This document shows positions 25,626-34,954 of a stretch of 64,000 bases of DNA, piece by piece. Below the pieces are notes generated by a model. The model ran no database searches. It was not told the origin of the DNA and worked only from the letters and a program-made list of their open reading frames with translations. The position numbers and the translations under genes were made by a program. The stretch's first letter is position 1, and each line of letters starts with the position of its first letter. The stretch is from Novipirellula caenicola (GTDB lineage Bacteria > Planctomycetota > Planctomycetia > Pirellulales > Pirellulaceae): assembly GCF_039545035.1 (NCBI RefSeq), contig NZ_BAABRO010000003.1:434001-498000 (forward strand), read 5' to 3'.

Positions 25626-26429
25626 TTACTCGGCGCTCAATGCATCGGCGGGCACGACCACGGTTCCGAGGTCGTTCACGCCCGGTTCGATGGTGACTTC
25701 AAAACGGCTTCGCGACCATTTTTCTGCCTTGCCGTCGATGGTGACATCGTCAATTTTGCCTGCTTCGTGGAAGACGCGGAACGTCAATTCCTCGCCTTCG
25801 GGCAGGTCCTTGATGACTAGGTCGCCGTTTTCGTCGCTCTTGGCGACATACGGGTGCTCGAGCACCACGACGTAGGCACGCATCCAAGGGTGAATGTTGC
25901 ACTCAACCGGAATTGGCGCAGGCTCGGTGTCTTCGAGAACGACTGATTTTTCTTGCCCAGGCGGGATCAAGAAGTTTTGGGCAGGGTTCTTGAAGAACGG
26001 CAGGTTCGCATTGTGGCCGACGGCATCTGGGTTGGTCACCTTCAGCGTGTCGCCGGTTTGGCAGATCACGATGTGGGGTTCAAAGCGACAGGCGTTGTTT
26101 TCCAGCTCGTGCGTGTTGTTCTTGGCAGGGACGTCATCCAATTTCGATCCACCGCGGCCGGTGTAGACGTAGACAACGACATCTTTGATGCCCTTGTTTT
26201 CTTTGTTGACCAACAATCGTTCATTGAAAATTTGGTGTTTTCCACAAAATTCAACGTCTTTGTTGACAACCAAAGCGGACGGTTCTTCTGCGGCACCTGC
26301 GTATTCAAAACGCAGTTTCAGATCGCCAGCCTGGGAAACGACAGGAGTCGAGGCCAGCAGCGACGCTGCGGCGACACCGCAAATCATGTGAGTTAATCGA
26401 GATTTCAAAGCTTGTCGTCGAGTCTTCAA
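25626..26429 (-). CDS. Exported cupredoxin-like (plastocyanin-fold) protein
   Basis: The likely start is a TTG at 26429 with a strong GGGAGA Shine-Dalgarno 7 nt upstream; the TTG at 26444 lacks one. The signal peptide is LTHMICGVAAASLLASTPVVSQ. The body resembles planctomycete plastocyanin/azurin-like proteins. Likely copper ligands are His in AVGHNANLPFF and Cys-His in VECNIHPWMRAYVVV. A C-terminal beta domain (DENGDLVIKDLPEGEELTFR) resembles a CNA-B or transthyretin-like fold. Placed before the cytochrome c and cta genes, it is probably a periplasmic copper or electron-transfer protein. Confidence 0.85.
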   Translation of the reverse strand: MKTRRQALKSRLTHMICGVAAASLLASTPVVSQAGDLKLRFEYAGAAEEPSALVVNKDVEFCGKHQIFNERLLVNKENKGIKDVVVYVYTGRGGSKLDDVPAKNNTHELENNACRFEPHIVICQTGDTLKVTNPDAVGHNANLPFFKNPAQNFLIPPGQEKSVVLEDTEPAPIPVECNIHPWMRAYVVVLEHPYVAKSDENGDLVIKDLPEGEELTFRVFHEAGKIDDVTIDGKAEKWSRSRFEVTIEPGVNDLGTVVVPADALSAE

Positions 26430-26449
26430 CGTTAATTCTCCCAAGCAGG

Positions 26450-26478
26450 GTTAAAGGGTTCAAATCCTAAACAGTCAA
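26450..26478 (-). promoter_or_regulatory. Probable sigma70-type promoter of the cupredoxin-like gene
   Basis: On the minus strand TTGACT (26478-26473), a 17-bp spacer and TTTAAC (26455-26450) fit a housekeeping promoter. Transcription would start near 26443, which leaves the GGGAGA ribosome site in the leader and excludes the upstream TTG. Confidence 0.45.
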
Positions 26479-27172
26479 TTCAGCCGAAGGATCATCAGCG
26501 TGGTTTCAGTTATCAAAGCGTAACGATTTTTGATTTTAGTGCCGCCCCATGAAGCAGCTAGAAATTTTGTCGGTGGGGTCCGTTCAGCCTCTTCAGTGGC
26601 GGTGGGCTCGGTGTCCGCACCGAAAATCAGCAGGTGATGGTCGTGCGTGACAGGGTACGCGTGCGGCAAACAGCGAATTCTAGTTGCAAGTCAGCAGAAT
26701 ACACGCAGTTTCAGCGATTTTCTGTGGCCAATTGCAAACATCGCTAGCGGCGCGATCGATGGGGCGGGGGCATTACACGGGCGAGGTTATCGCGGCGACT
26801 GAGCTACGGTGGACGTTCGCTCAGTCGCCGCTTCTAACCAAACTAGTTTTTTGCGAAGAATGTGCCGTCCTTGGGGTGGGGGTTAGGTGGACAGCAGAAT
26901 TTCATTCTTCGGCAGGACACTACCCATTTTAGCTGTTATTGGAAAATTGTCTACCGCTTAGGCCTGCTTAAGCTGCGTGATTCTCACGATGGCGACCGCC
27001 GGGGGGAGACGGCGACACTTGGTGGATCCGGTGGTCGATTGCCGCAAAAATATCTTGTCCGTCCGAAGCGAGATTGGGCTTCCCACCGTGGCGGTTTTTG
27101 TTGGGTTTGCTAATTTACCGGTTGGGTTTTGAATTTTCCTTTCTTGAATCTCTGCGACAGTGTGGTTCCGCG
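26479..27172. other. Gene-free ~700-bp stretch before purD with one strong hairpin
   Basis: No convincing ORF is seen between the divergent cupredoxin-like gene and purD. The notable structure is a perfect 13-bp stem at 26792-26804/26819-26831 (GCGGCGACTGAGC with a 14-nt loop). Downstream AT-rich stretches such as CTAGTTTTTT could hold promoters. A small RNA or leader cannot be excluded. Confidence 0.5.
26792..26831. repeat. Perfect 13-bp inverted repeat
   Basis: GCGGCGACTGAGC pairs with GCTCAGTCGCCGC around a 14-nt loop. No T run follows on either strand, so it is not a classic terminator. Confidence 0.8.
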
Positions 27173-28471
27173 ATGAAGTTTTTAATAGTTGGTAACGGCG
27201 GACGTGAACATGCGCTCGCTTGGAAGATTGCTCAAAGCCCGCGTGTGGAATCCGTCTATGTGGCTCCGGGCAACGCCGGGACCGCAATCGATGCGATCAA
27301 TGTCCCGATCGAGGTCACCGAGACCGAGAAATTGGTCAAATTCGCCAAAGACAATGCAATCGACATCACCGTCGTGGGGCCCGAGGTTCCGTTGGTCGCC
27401 GGGTTGGTCGACGCCATGCAGGATGAGGGGCTAAAGGTGTTTGGCCCCTCCAAAGCGGCCGCCGAACTCGAAGGCAGCAAGGTGTTTTGCAAAAACCTGC
27501 TGCACATGGCCGACATTCCTACCGCAGGCTATCGGACGTTCCGTGACGCCGAGGATGCGGCTCGCTATATCAAAGATCGCTATTCCGAACCGAATGATCC
27601 GGTGCATGTGGTCGTCAAAGCCGATGGCTTGGCGGCGGGCAAAGGGGTGATCGTTTGTAGCACTCGCAGTGAAGCGCTCGAGGCGATTGATCGGATCGCC
27701 CACCAACGCGAATTTGGCGAAGCCGGCAAAGAGCTGATCATCGAAGAAAAATTGATCGGCCAAGAGGCAAGCGTGCTGGCGATCACCGATGGGGAAACGA
27801 TCATGACGTTGCCCGCCGCGCAGGATCACAAACCTGCCTACGATGGCGATACCGGTCCTAACACCGGTGGCATGGGGGCGTATTGTCCAACGCCGATCGT
27901 CGACGAGGCGATGATGGAAAAAATCGAAGCCGACGTGTTGGTTCCGATCGTGCACGCGATGAAACGCGCTCGCCGCCCCTTCAAGGGCGTGCTGTACGCG
28001 GGATTAATGTTGACCTCCGCTGGCCCCAAGGTGCTCGAGTTCAATGTGCGGTTCGGCGACCCCGAATGCCAACCGCTGCTGATGCGTTTGAAAACCGATT
28101 TGGTCGACGTGATCGAAGCGACGATCGATGGCCGACTCGGTGAACTCGAACCACTCCAATGGGATGAACGCCCCAGTATCTGTGTCGTGATGGCAAGCGA
28201 AGGTTACCCCGGTGATTACGAAAAAGGCCGCGTGATTAGCGGGCTCGATCGCGCCGCAGCCCTAACCGACGTCAAGGTTTTTCATGCCGGCACGGCCACC
28301 AAGGATGGCGAAGTCGTCAACGCCGGAGGACGTGTGCTGGGGGTGACTGCGATCGGAAATTCGATCAGTGGTGCGAAATTGCAGGCGTACAAGGCGGTCA
28401 AGGAAATTCGCTGGCAAGGCGCCTGGTGTCGTAAAGACATCAGCGACAAGGCGCTCGAACATTCCAATTGA
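27173..28471 (+). CDS. purD: Phosphoribosylamine-glycine ligase
   Basis: ATP-grasp enzyme of purine synthesis that joins 5-phosphoribosylamine and glycine. The start at 27173 begins exactly at MKFLIVGNGGREHALAWKIA, the family N-terminus. GPEVPLVAGLVD, the ATP-grasp loop KADGLAAGKGV, and NTGGMGAYCPTP are all present. The metal and ATP site follows in LEFNVRFGDPECQ. 432 residues, normal length. Confidence 0.97.
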   Translation: MKFLIVGNGGREHALAWKIAQSPRVESVYVAPGNAGTAIDAINVPIEVTETEKLVKFAKDNAIDITVVGPEVPLVAGLVDAMQDEGLKVFGPSKAAAELEGSKVFCKNLLHMADIPTAGYRTFRDAEDAARYIKDRYSEPNDPVHVVVKADGLAAGKGVIVCSTRSEALEAIDRIAHQREFGEAGKELIIEEKLIGQEASVLAITDGETIMTLPAAQDHKPAYDGDTGPNTGGMGAYCPTPIVDEAMMEKIEADVLVPIVHAMKRARRPFKGVLYAGLMLTSAGPKVLEFNVRFGDPECQPLLMRLKTDLVDVIEATIDGRLGELEPLQWDERPSICVVMASEGYPGDYEKGRVISGLDRAAALTDVKVFHAGTATKDGEVVNAGGRVLGVTAIGNSISGAKLQAYKAVKEIRWQGAWCRKDISDKALEHSN

Positions 28472-28512
28472 TCGCCGTGCCGCACTCTCAGGCTAGCAGC
28501 CTGGGCTACGAC

Positions 28513-29142
28513 TTAGGCTCGCCCCGCCTCGTAAAACGTAAAGTCGCGGACATCGACACAGTCCATCGACGCTCGTGCGGCGGCGTCTAGTCCCAGCGGC
28601 GAGTCTTCGAAAACGAGACAGGTCGCCGGTGGGACCTTCAACAGCTCTGCAGCCTTCAGAAACACGTCGGGTTCCGGTTTGTGTTTCTCGGTATCTTCGG
28701 CCGTGACGACCGCGGCGAACAGCGATTCCATTTGCAAGTGCTTGATCTGGGCCCACACGCCTTCGCGGTCCCCGCCACTGGCGACCGCCATCGGCACCAC
28801 GTTGAAATGGGCATGGGCGATATCACAAACGCGTTTGAGCGGTTGCAACCGGGGGATCCGCTGGCGAAACGCTTGTTCCTTTTCAGCCCCGGCGACTTCG
28901 GGGTCGACGTCGACCGATTGTTCTTCGGCCAAGACGCGAATGATTTTATCGGTGGGCATGCCTGCCATGCTATAGAACCGCTGTTCGGTAAACTCGATGC
29001 CGAAACGGGCCATTGTTTCACGCCATGCTTCGAAGTGCAGCGGCATCGAATCGGTAAGCGTACCGTCGCAATCAAAGATCAATCCGCCATAGCGGCTAAG
29101 GTCGTCCACTTGTTTGTCCGTGGTGCTTTCGGGAAGGGGCAT
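28513..29142 (-). CDS. HAD-superfamily phosphatase/beta-phosphoglucomutase-like
   Basis: Cytosolic haloacid-dehalogenase fold hydrolase. Motif I is FDCDGTLTDSMPLHF (nucleophile Asp ~25), with a helical cap starting WRETMARFGIEF. Motif II is VASGG, motif III Lys is in EKHKPEPDVF, and motif IV is VFEDSPLGLDA. The DSMPLH cap entry fits the beta-PGM/GPH subgroup. The substrate cannot be fixed. It is convergent with purD, 41 bp from its stop. Confidence 0.92.
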   Translation of the reverse strand: MPLPESTTDKQVDDLSRYGGLIFDCDGTLTDSMPLHFEAWRETMARFGIEFTEQRFYSMAGMPTDKIIRVLAEEQSVDVDPEVAGAEKEQAFRQRIPRLQPLKRVCDIAHAHFNVVPMAVASGGDREGVWAQIKHLQMESLFAAVVTAEDTEKHKPEPDVFLKAAELLKVPPATCLVFEDSPLGLDAAARASMDCVDVRDFTFYEAGRA

Positions 29143-29154
29143 CTACAAACGAAC

Positions 29155-29182
29155 GTGGCCAATCTCTTGCGAGATTGGCCAC
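29155..29182 (-). terminator. Hairpin after the Cys-rich gene, possible terminator
   Basis: A perfect 12-bp stem (GTGGCCAATCTC/GAGATTGGCCAC) with a 4-nt loop lies between two minus-strand genes. On that strand only a weak T-rich tail (GTTCGTTTG) follows. Confidence 0.5.
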
Positions 29183-29211
29183 GGAAAAACGTCACTCTCG
29201 TTTCGTCTAGA

Positions 29212-29757
29212 CTAGCGATTGGAGATGGTTTCGAACAGCGAGTAATACGCGTCTTCACTTGGACGCGATGCTTGCGCGGGGGTCGGAAGCGTATAAGGCT
29301 GGGGGGCTTCCGGAGCAACCGCTTCGGCCGGCACCGGGGCCGGTGCGTACTCGATCGCAGGAGGGACGCTGTGAGTGTCACAGCAGGTTGCTTTCTTTTC
29401 GGCCGACCACGAGTACTCGCACTTGGGGCACTTGTAATCTTTGGTCTTCAAAACGCAGATGCGACGGGTTTTCGCACCGTTGTTGCAAACCGCATCACAG
29501 TTTCCCTTTTGCCAAGGGAAAACCACGCGGGGAATGCAGATCACTTTGGATTCGACTTCAAAGCAAGTCTTGGTCTCGTCGACCACGTCGACTGAAAAAT
29601 TGCAGCGGTGGTCGCACGCTGGGCATTTGGTGCAGCAGCCGGTTTGGTCCAGCAGATGATGACCGGATCCCGCTGCGGCTTGGTTCACGGCGAACGGCAT
29701 CGCTGCGAATACGAGCAAGCCGGTGGCGAGCGTCATTCGAAGAGTTTGATAGAACAT
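29212..29757 (-). CDS. Cysteine-rich secreted protein
   Basis: The start at 29757 gives a signal peptide (MTLATGLLVFAAMPFAVNQA) with cleavage after AAAG. The mature ~155 residues contain about 17 cysteines, many as CxxC: CCTKCPACDHRC, CKNNG-type spacing in GNCDAVCNN, YKCPKCEY and ATCCDTH. These could bind metal or form disulfides. A Pro/Ala/Glu-rich tail follows. No known family is recognised. It lies 75 bp downstream of the porin gene on the same strand. Confidence 0.78.
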   Translation of the reverse strand: MFYQTLRMTLATGLLVFAAMPFAVNQAAAGSGHHLLDQTGCCTKCPACDHRCNFSVDVVDETKTCFEVESKVICIPRVVFPWQKGNCDAVCNNGAKTRRICVLKTKDYKCPKCEYSWSAEKKATCCDTHSVPPAIEYAPAPVPAEAVAPEAPQPYTLPTPAQASRPSEDAYYSLFETISNR

Positions 29758-29832
29758 GATCGGGTCCTTTCCTTGGACAAATGATTGGATCAATTTTACG
29801 CGGTGGGTAAGGGGACGATTTTCAAGCGAAGC

Positions 29833-31431
29833 TTAGAAATCGGCCATGAAGCGAAAACCAAGTGCGGTGAAGTCGCCATCGACGCCTGCGGCCAACGGCA
29901 CCGTGGTGCCGCTGGGGCCACTGTTCTCTTGGCCTTGCCCACCGTTGTTGATCGAACCCCAAATCAAGTTGGTTTGAACTTTCGAGTAGGCGGTCCAGTA
30001 CCAATTAAGTCCGGCGGTGACCGCGTGGCCGTCGCCCCCACGAATGTCTTCGTCGCTAAGATCGAGATAGTCGTAGCGAAGGGCCACTGCGACTGCACCC
30101 AAACCGGAACCCGTGCCTCCGGTGCATCGGTCAACCAAGAAGAAGTTTTCAAATGGTTTGACTCGGTCAATCGTTCCCGATACTCGGTCCAACGGAATGT
30201 GTTCGCCGGTGAGGAAGTACGATGCAAAGATGTAACCGCCATGGAAGAACAAGTCTTCACCTGAGAAGCCGCCCGCAGCGTCGCGTCCTACCCAGTTGCC
30301 GTAGTATTCGCTGGTGATTTGCAAGGCGCCGATATTAAGCATGAATTCGTAACCGAGTTGTTGGTAGTCCTCGGCACCCAAGATGCGATTGGTGTTCCAC
30401 CAACGTGAATCGGATCGCGCCAATGGACGCGTGCGGAAACGAGCTTCGTTGCTGTTTTGGTCCGCGTCGGTTTGGCCGTCGGGATCGGTATCGTTTGCGG
30501 ATCCAGCGATTGCCAGGTGCAAATAGCCGCGGCCGCCACTGATTTCGTCGTACCAGGGGCTCGCCGCCAACCGGCCATACACGCCGGCCTGCATGTCGTC
30601 ACCGCGGTAACGGCCATCGGTGGCAATGTTTTCTAGCAAGAAAACACCGTATCGCCAGTTGAACATTTCGTCGTCGCTATAGCCGTACATCGCTGCACCA
30701 AGACGACGAGCGTCTTCGTTGAACGTTTCAACCGCCAATGGACGTTCGGCGAACACGTTGTGACGGCTACTGTTTAGATGGTCCAAGCCGATCGGGCGTT
30801 TCTGGTTACCCAACAACAGCGTGTGATTGCCAGGTAGGTTTTTCCAGCCAATGTAGCCGTCTTTGAGTTCGGGCTCACTTGGATTGTTAAAATCGACCTG
30901 CAACCGGTACAGCATGTTGTTAGGGATGTCGCCGGACAATTCGATCCGCAAACGACGGAAATCCCAGCGGTCCTCGGGATCATCCAGCGGATCGCCGGTT
31001 TCCAAGAAATTGGTACCCGCGTCGGACTCGAGGAAGTTCCAGTTGTCCAAGTGCACACGACCACTGATCTTCATGGTCGGCTTCTTTTTCTTCTCCGCCG
31101 CTTCGTCAGCGAGCTTGTCTTGGTATTTCTCCCAAGACGATTCCATGTCGTCGACGCGTTCAAGCAGCTTTTTATAATCCGCTGCCGGTACCGACTCGAC
31201 GATCGGTTCTTCGACCGGTTCGCTTGATTCTTCTCGGCCAATCTCTCCGTCATCTAACAGACCGAAAGGTTGGTTGTAGCTTGTTGCCTGAATTTGGCTT
31301 CCGCTCATCGTTGGGAACGTGAGGGGGCCATCGCCGAACACCACTCCGGCACTGTTGGTCGCGAAAGCCAAGAAGACTCCCGCGGCTGCAAGCTTGGCTT
31401 GCAGTTGGTTGGTACGAAACGTGAATCGCAT
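29833..31431 (-). CDS. Phosphate-selective porin O/P-like outer-membrane protein
   Basis: The start at 31431 (MRFTFRTNQLQAKLAAAGVF) gives a signal peptide. A short coiled coil follows (DYKKLLERVDDMESSWEKYQ). From ~residue 120 the protein is a beta-barrel with repeating aromatic strands: SGRVHLDNWNF, FRRLRIELSGDIPNNMLYRL, DGYIGWKNLPGNHTLLLGNQ. This matches OprP/OprO-type porins, which take up phosphate or pyrophosphate. It ends in Phe (RFMADF), as outer-membrane barrels do. 532 residues. Confidence 0.9.
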   Translation of the reverse strand: MRFTFRTNQLQAKLAAAGVFLAFATNSAGVVFGDGPLTFPTMSGSQIQATSYNQPFGLLDDGEIGREESSEPVEEPIVESVPAADYKKLLERVDDMESSWEKYQDKLADEAAEKKKKPTMKISGRVHLDNWNFLESDAGTNFLETGDPLDDPEDRWDFRRLRIELSGDIPNNMLYRLQVDFNNPSEPELKDGYIGWKNLPGNHTLLLGNQKRPIGLDHLNSSRHNVFAERPLAVETFNEDARRLGAAMYGYSDDEMFNWRYGVFLLENIATDGRYRGDDMQAGVYGRLAASPWYDEISGGRGYLHLAIAGSANDTDPDGQTDADQNSNEARFRTRPLARSDSRWWNTNRILGAEDYQQLGYEFMLNIGALQITSEYYGNWVGRDAAGGFSGEDLFFHGGYIFASYFLTGEHIPLDRVSGTIDRVKPFENFFLVDRCTGGTGSGLGAVAVALRYDYLDLSDEDIRGGDGHAVTAGLNWYWTAYSKVQTNLIWGSINNGGQGQENSGPSGTTVPLAAGVDGDFTALGFRFMADF

Positions 31432-31932
31432 CGCCTTTAACTTCCATGTAATTGTAATGGCAGTGCTGGCCAATCCACTGGGATGGGGACCTTTGGAAAG
31501 GGCCAGTCACTTCGTTGCCGTCTGGGAAAGCCGACGTCCTGTCGACACTTGAAAACCTTCACTGCAATCGGTCACGATGCTTTGTTCGCGAGTGCTTGCA
31601 ATAAGAGTCATGGCATTAGGGGTATCGGACGGGATCGATCAGATCACCCATGCGAAGTGCGGCAATTCGCTTCTGCCGAAAAATGGCAACTTTACGATCG
31701 ATTCAGTTTTTCTAGTAGGATCAATGCTTTGGATCCACAGAGCCATTACAATCGTCAGGGTAATGTGAAGTTTGAGTGAAAGGGCGGTCTTCCCTATAGA
31801 GATGCAAGACACCCATCGTTTGATTGTCGCGGTTTGCGTGCCTTGACAAGCCCTTTTTTGCACGCTGCGTTCACGGCTAGATCGGTTTTGTTAAGAAACG
31901 GTGAAGCCATTGTCTTATCGGAAAACGGGTCC
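31432..31932. other. Intergenic region between divergent porin and pectate lyase genes
   Basis: About 500 bp that must hold both promoters. A TACAAT box on the minus strand lies ~20 bp before the porin start without a good -35. No repeat family or convincing ORF is seen here, and codons upstream of 31933 do not look like protein. Confidence 0.45.
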
Positions 31933-33450
31933 ATGAACCGAGCTTTTTATCCTGCGTTCCTTCGATTGAGTGGATTTGCTTTTCTGCTCATGGCGTCCCA
32001 GTCGTTAGGTTCCGCACAATCGGTACCATCGGGCGATCAAGTGAGGGCGTCGCTTCGCGCGGCGACGGAGTTGATGACGCGGAGCGTGGCCGATCATGGC
32101 GGCTACGCTTGGGTGTCCAGCGTCGATGGGCGTTACAGTCACGGCGAAGGGGTCGCCGGTGCCAATCGAGTTTGGGTTCAGCCGCCTGGAACGCCCGCGG
32201 TTGGACTCGCTTTTTTGGCTGCCTATCGTGCCACCGGTGACGCGGTTCATTTGGATGCCGCCAAAGCAGTCGGGGATGCGTTGATCCAAGGCCAATTGCA
32301 GAGCGGAGGTTGGGGATACTCGATCGAATTTGATCCGGCGCTGCGTGCCAAACTTCCCTATCGAGTGCTGGTAAAACATTCCGGCCATTCGCTTTCCAAG
32401 GCATTTACCACGGCCCCGACACCCTATCCCGGCGGTTGGGAGATTTGGAAGAAACGACAATTCAAATCCAACATGACGTTGATCGATGATGACACCACCC
32501 CGTGTTCGATCCGCTTTCTCTGCGAACTAGATCAAACGTTGGGGTTCGAGGATGCGGTCGTTCATGAAGCGGTCGAGTATGCGCTGCGGTCCACGATCGC
32601 GGCTCAGTACCCGACAGGAGCATGGGGACACAACTATGACCGGTTTTCAACCACGCCGCCCAGTATCGATTACTACCCCGTGATCGCGGCGAGCTATCCC
32701 GAATCGTGGAGCCGGACGTGGGCAAAGACATATTCAGGGTGCTACATGCTGAACGACCGGATCACTCAGAATATGATCGAAACGATGTTGGTGGCTGCTC
32801 GCGTCTATGGCGATGATCGCTACCGCAGCAGTGCCATAGCAGGAGGCGATTTCTTGTTGCGTTCGCAAATGCCTGAGCCGCAACCGGCATGGGCCCAGCA
32901 ATACGATCGGCACATGCAACCGGTGTGGGATCGCCAATTCGAGCCGCCTGCGATTTCCGGCCGCGAGTCTCAGGATGCACTGCGAACCTTGTTGGTCCTG
33001 TACCGCGAAACCGGTGAGCAGCGTTTTCTAAAGCCGCTGCCACGAGCGATTGAATATTTACGGACTTGTCTTCGCAGCGATGGTCGACTCGCCCGCTACT
33101 ACGAACTGAAAACAAATCGTCCTATCTATTTTAATAAGGACTACCAAATCACCTACGACGATCGCAGCATGCCGGATCACTATGGCTTTGTCGTCGATTC
33201 GCACCTCGACGAAATCGAGCGAGACTATCAAGCCATCACGGCCGCGAATCCATTGTCCGTGGATCGCAAAGTGACGGGGCAACAAGTGGCCGAGCTGATC
33301 CGCTCGCAATCCGCCAACGGCGGTTGGCTCGAGCCAGGCTTTGTACGCGACGAGCGGGGGAAAAAGGTAACGCCGAAAGAAGGTGTGATCGCTTCGGCAA
33401 CCATGATTGCCAACATCGAAACGCTCAGCCAGTATCTCGAGCAACACTGA
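31933..33450 (+). CDS. Secreted pectate lyase (PelA, PL10 family)
   Basis: Cleaves polygalacturonate by beta-elimination. The start at 31933 gives a signal peptide (FLRLSGFAFLLMASQSLGSA). The alpha-helical barrel has Trp/Gly motifs typical of PL10: GGYAWVSSVDGRYSHGEG near the N-terminus, LQSGGWGYSIEF, YPTGAWGHNYDRF, and SANGGWLEP at the end. The central catalytic region includes CSIRFLCELDQ and GRLARYYELKTNRPIYF. 505 residues. A role in degrading algal or plant polysaccharide fits a marine planctomycete. Confidence 0.88.
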   Translation: MNRAFYPAFLRLSGFAFLLMASQSLGSAQSVPSGDQVRASLRAATELMTRSVADHGGYAWVSSVDGRYSHGEGVAGANRVWVQPPGTPAVGLAFLAAYRATGDAVHLDAAKAVGDALIQGQLQSGGWGYSIEFDPALRAKLPYRVLVKHSGHSLSKAFTTAPTPYPGGWEIWKKRQFKSNMTLIDDDTTPCSIRFLCELDQTLGFEDAVVHEAVEYALRSTIAAQYPTGAWGHNYDRFSTTPPSIDYYPVIAASYPESWSRTWAKTYSGCYMLNDRITQNMIETMLVAARVYGDDRYRSSAIAGGDFLLRSQMPEPQPAWAQQYDRHMQPVWDRQFEPPAISGRESQDALRTLLVLYRETGEQRFLKPLPRAIEYLRTCLRSDGRLARYYELKTNRPIYFNKDYQITYDDRSMPDHYGFVVDSHLDEIERDYQAITAANPLSVDRKVTGQQVAELIRSQSANGGWLEPGFVRDERGKKVTPKEGVIASATMIANIETLSQYLEQH

Positions 33451-33510
33451 GCCGTGGGCCGTAAGGCACCGGGGCGTGCGTAGGACCCGGCCGCTGACGC
33501 GTCGCGGCTC
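33449..33510. repeat. Dispersed palindromic repeat (family E), copy 2
   Basis: Reverse-orientation counterpart of 2115-2169: ends GAGCCG/CGGCTC, with GGGCCGTAAGGCACCGGG and CCCGGCCGCTGACGCGTC. It starts within the pectate lyase stop codon. Confidence 0.7.
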
Positions 33511-33647
33511 AATAAATCAACTAGCCCTCCGTTTCAGCGGCGACATCACGCTCGCGTTGGGCAGGCGTTTTCGACGTGGATTGGGAACAAAGATTCAGTG
33601 CTTCTATTCCGCTACCCCAAGGGTCGGTGACGCGTTACATTAACCGT

Positions 33648-34460
33648 ATGACTACTACATCAATCAAACTTGCTGTTCATGGTGCCGCGGGACGAATGGG
33701 GCGACGTGTCGTTGCTCTGGCTTCGGAAGATACCGAATTCCAAATCGTTGCCGCGATCGATCACGCCGGAAACCCGCTGCTAGGCCAAGATGCCGGCGCC
33801 GTCGCTGGATTCGCTCCGATCGGCGTTCCGCTTGCCTCGGATTGGCCCGAAGAAGTCGATGTGGTGATCGATTTCTCGCTTCCCGAAGCGCTGAATCATT
33901 GCATCGAAACGTGTGTCGAGGCCAGCACGCCATTGGTCGTTGCCACCACGGGACTAAGTGACGAGCAGAAAACGAAACTGCAAGCGGCTGCAAAGCTGAT
34001 TCCGATCGTTTGGGCGCCCAGCATGTCGTTGGCGGTCAATTTGACGATGAAGCTTGCTGAACAGGTCGCCGATACGCTTGGCGATGTTCAGGGCGGCTTG
34101 GATGTCGAAATCATCGAACGTCACCATCGCTTCAAAGCCGACGCCCCCAGCGGCACGGCACTAAAGTTCGGTGAACTGATCGGCAAAAAACTGAGCGACG
34201 AAACGCTGCATGTCCACGGACGTGAAGGTCACACCGGCGAACGAACCCGCAACGAAATTGGTTACCACGCCGTCCGTGTCGGAGACAATCCCGGCGAGCA
34301 TACGATCGTGTTCGGAATGCTTGGCGAAAAAATTGAACTAAACGTTGCCGCCAGCAACCGCGATTGTTACGCCGCTGGAGCTTTGGCCGCAGCAAAATGG
34401 CTGCAAGGTCGCCCGAAGGGACTCTATAACATGTTCGACGTGCTAGGACTCGAGTCGTAG
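33648..34460 (+). CDS. dapB: 4-hydroxy-tetrahydrodipicolinate reductase
   Basis: NAD(P)H-dependent enzyme of lysine and diaminopimelate synthesis. The start at 33648 precedes the Rossmann motif VHGAAGRMGRRVV. VVIDFSLPEALNHCIE, the active-site E(R)HHRFKADAPSGTA with His-His and Lys, and GFEGIG-type loop HTGERTRNEIGYHAVR are present. 270 residues. The presence of dap genes agrees with peptidoglycan in planctomycetes. Confidence 0.97.
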   Translation: MTTTSIKLAVHGAAGRMGRRVVALASEDTEFQIVAAIDHAGNPLLGQDAGAVAGFAPIGVPLASDWPEEVDVVIDFSLPEALNHCIETCVEASTPLVVATTGLSDEQKTKLQAAAKLIPIVWAPSMSLAVNLTMKLAEQVADTLGDVQGGLDVEIIERHHRFKADAPSGTALKFGELIGKKLSDETLHVHGREGHTGERTRNEIGYHAVRVGDNPGEHTIVFGMLGEKIELNVAASNRDCYAAGALAAAKWLQGRPKGLYNMFDVLGLES

Positions 34461-34505
34461 GTTGTTCGGAATGGGCTTCTGCCCTGCGTACTGAAAAAGA
34501 TTCGA

Positions 34506-34871
34506 ATGGCAAAGTGTGATCAAGGTTATCTGTGCGAAGTCTGCGGCCAGGATGTGTCCGCGATCGTCGACAGTGATCTGTATCTTCGCTATGTGATCGG
34601 TGAACTCGACCCCGAGGTGTTGCACACGACCCCCGAGCGGCACCTTCGCTGTAATCCCGTGCTCGCTCAATTTATCGACCATCCGGACTTTGAGCGTGTC
34701 GTGGTCCCAGGCGAGATGGGGTTGGCGAATCTTGATCCCGATTTTGTGGCCGAGCGAGTCGCGTTGATCACACGCGGCTACGAGCGGCTGCTTGAGATCG
34801 CCGCCAGCGACGAAGATCGGGACGTCACCGCCTACCCGCTGCCCGAGGTGATCGACCGTTATCGTCACTGA
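34506..34871 (+). CDS. Small conserved-looking protein, unknown function
   Basis: 121 residues, soluble and acidic, starting MAKCDQGYLCEVCGQDVSAI with three cysteines (C-x5-C-x2-C) that could bind zinc. No membrane span. Base composition and codon use match the neighbours. It lies 45 bp after dapB on the same strand, so co-transcription is plausible. No family is recognised. Confidence 0.75.
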   Translation: MAKCDQGYLCEVCGQDVSAIVDSDLYLRYVIGELDPEVLHTTPERHLRCNPVLAQFIDHPDFERVVVPGEMGLANLDPDFVAERVALITRGYERLLEIAASDEDRDVTAYPLPEVIDRYRH

Positions 34872-34954
34872 TTGCGGCGGTGGTGTGTTTGGCAATTGTG
34901 TGTTTTTCGTGAAGCCTTCTCTGTAGTTACCTTCGCTGGAAGGTGGTGATTCGT

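Noticed and set aside
26684-26932. 82-codon ORF in the gap before purD
   Set aside because: It spans the 13-bp hairpin, lacks a ribosome site and does not resemble a protein.
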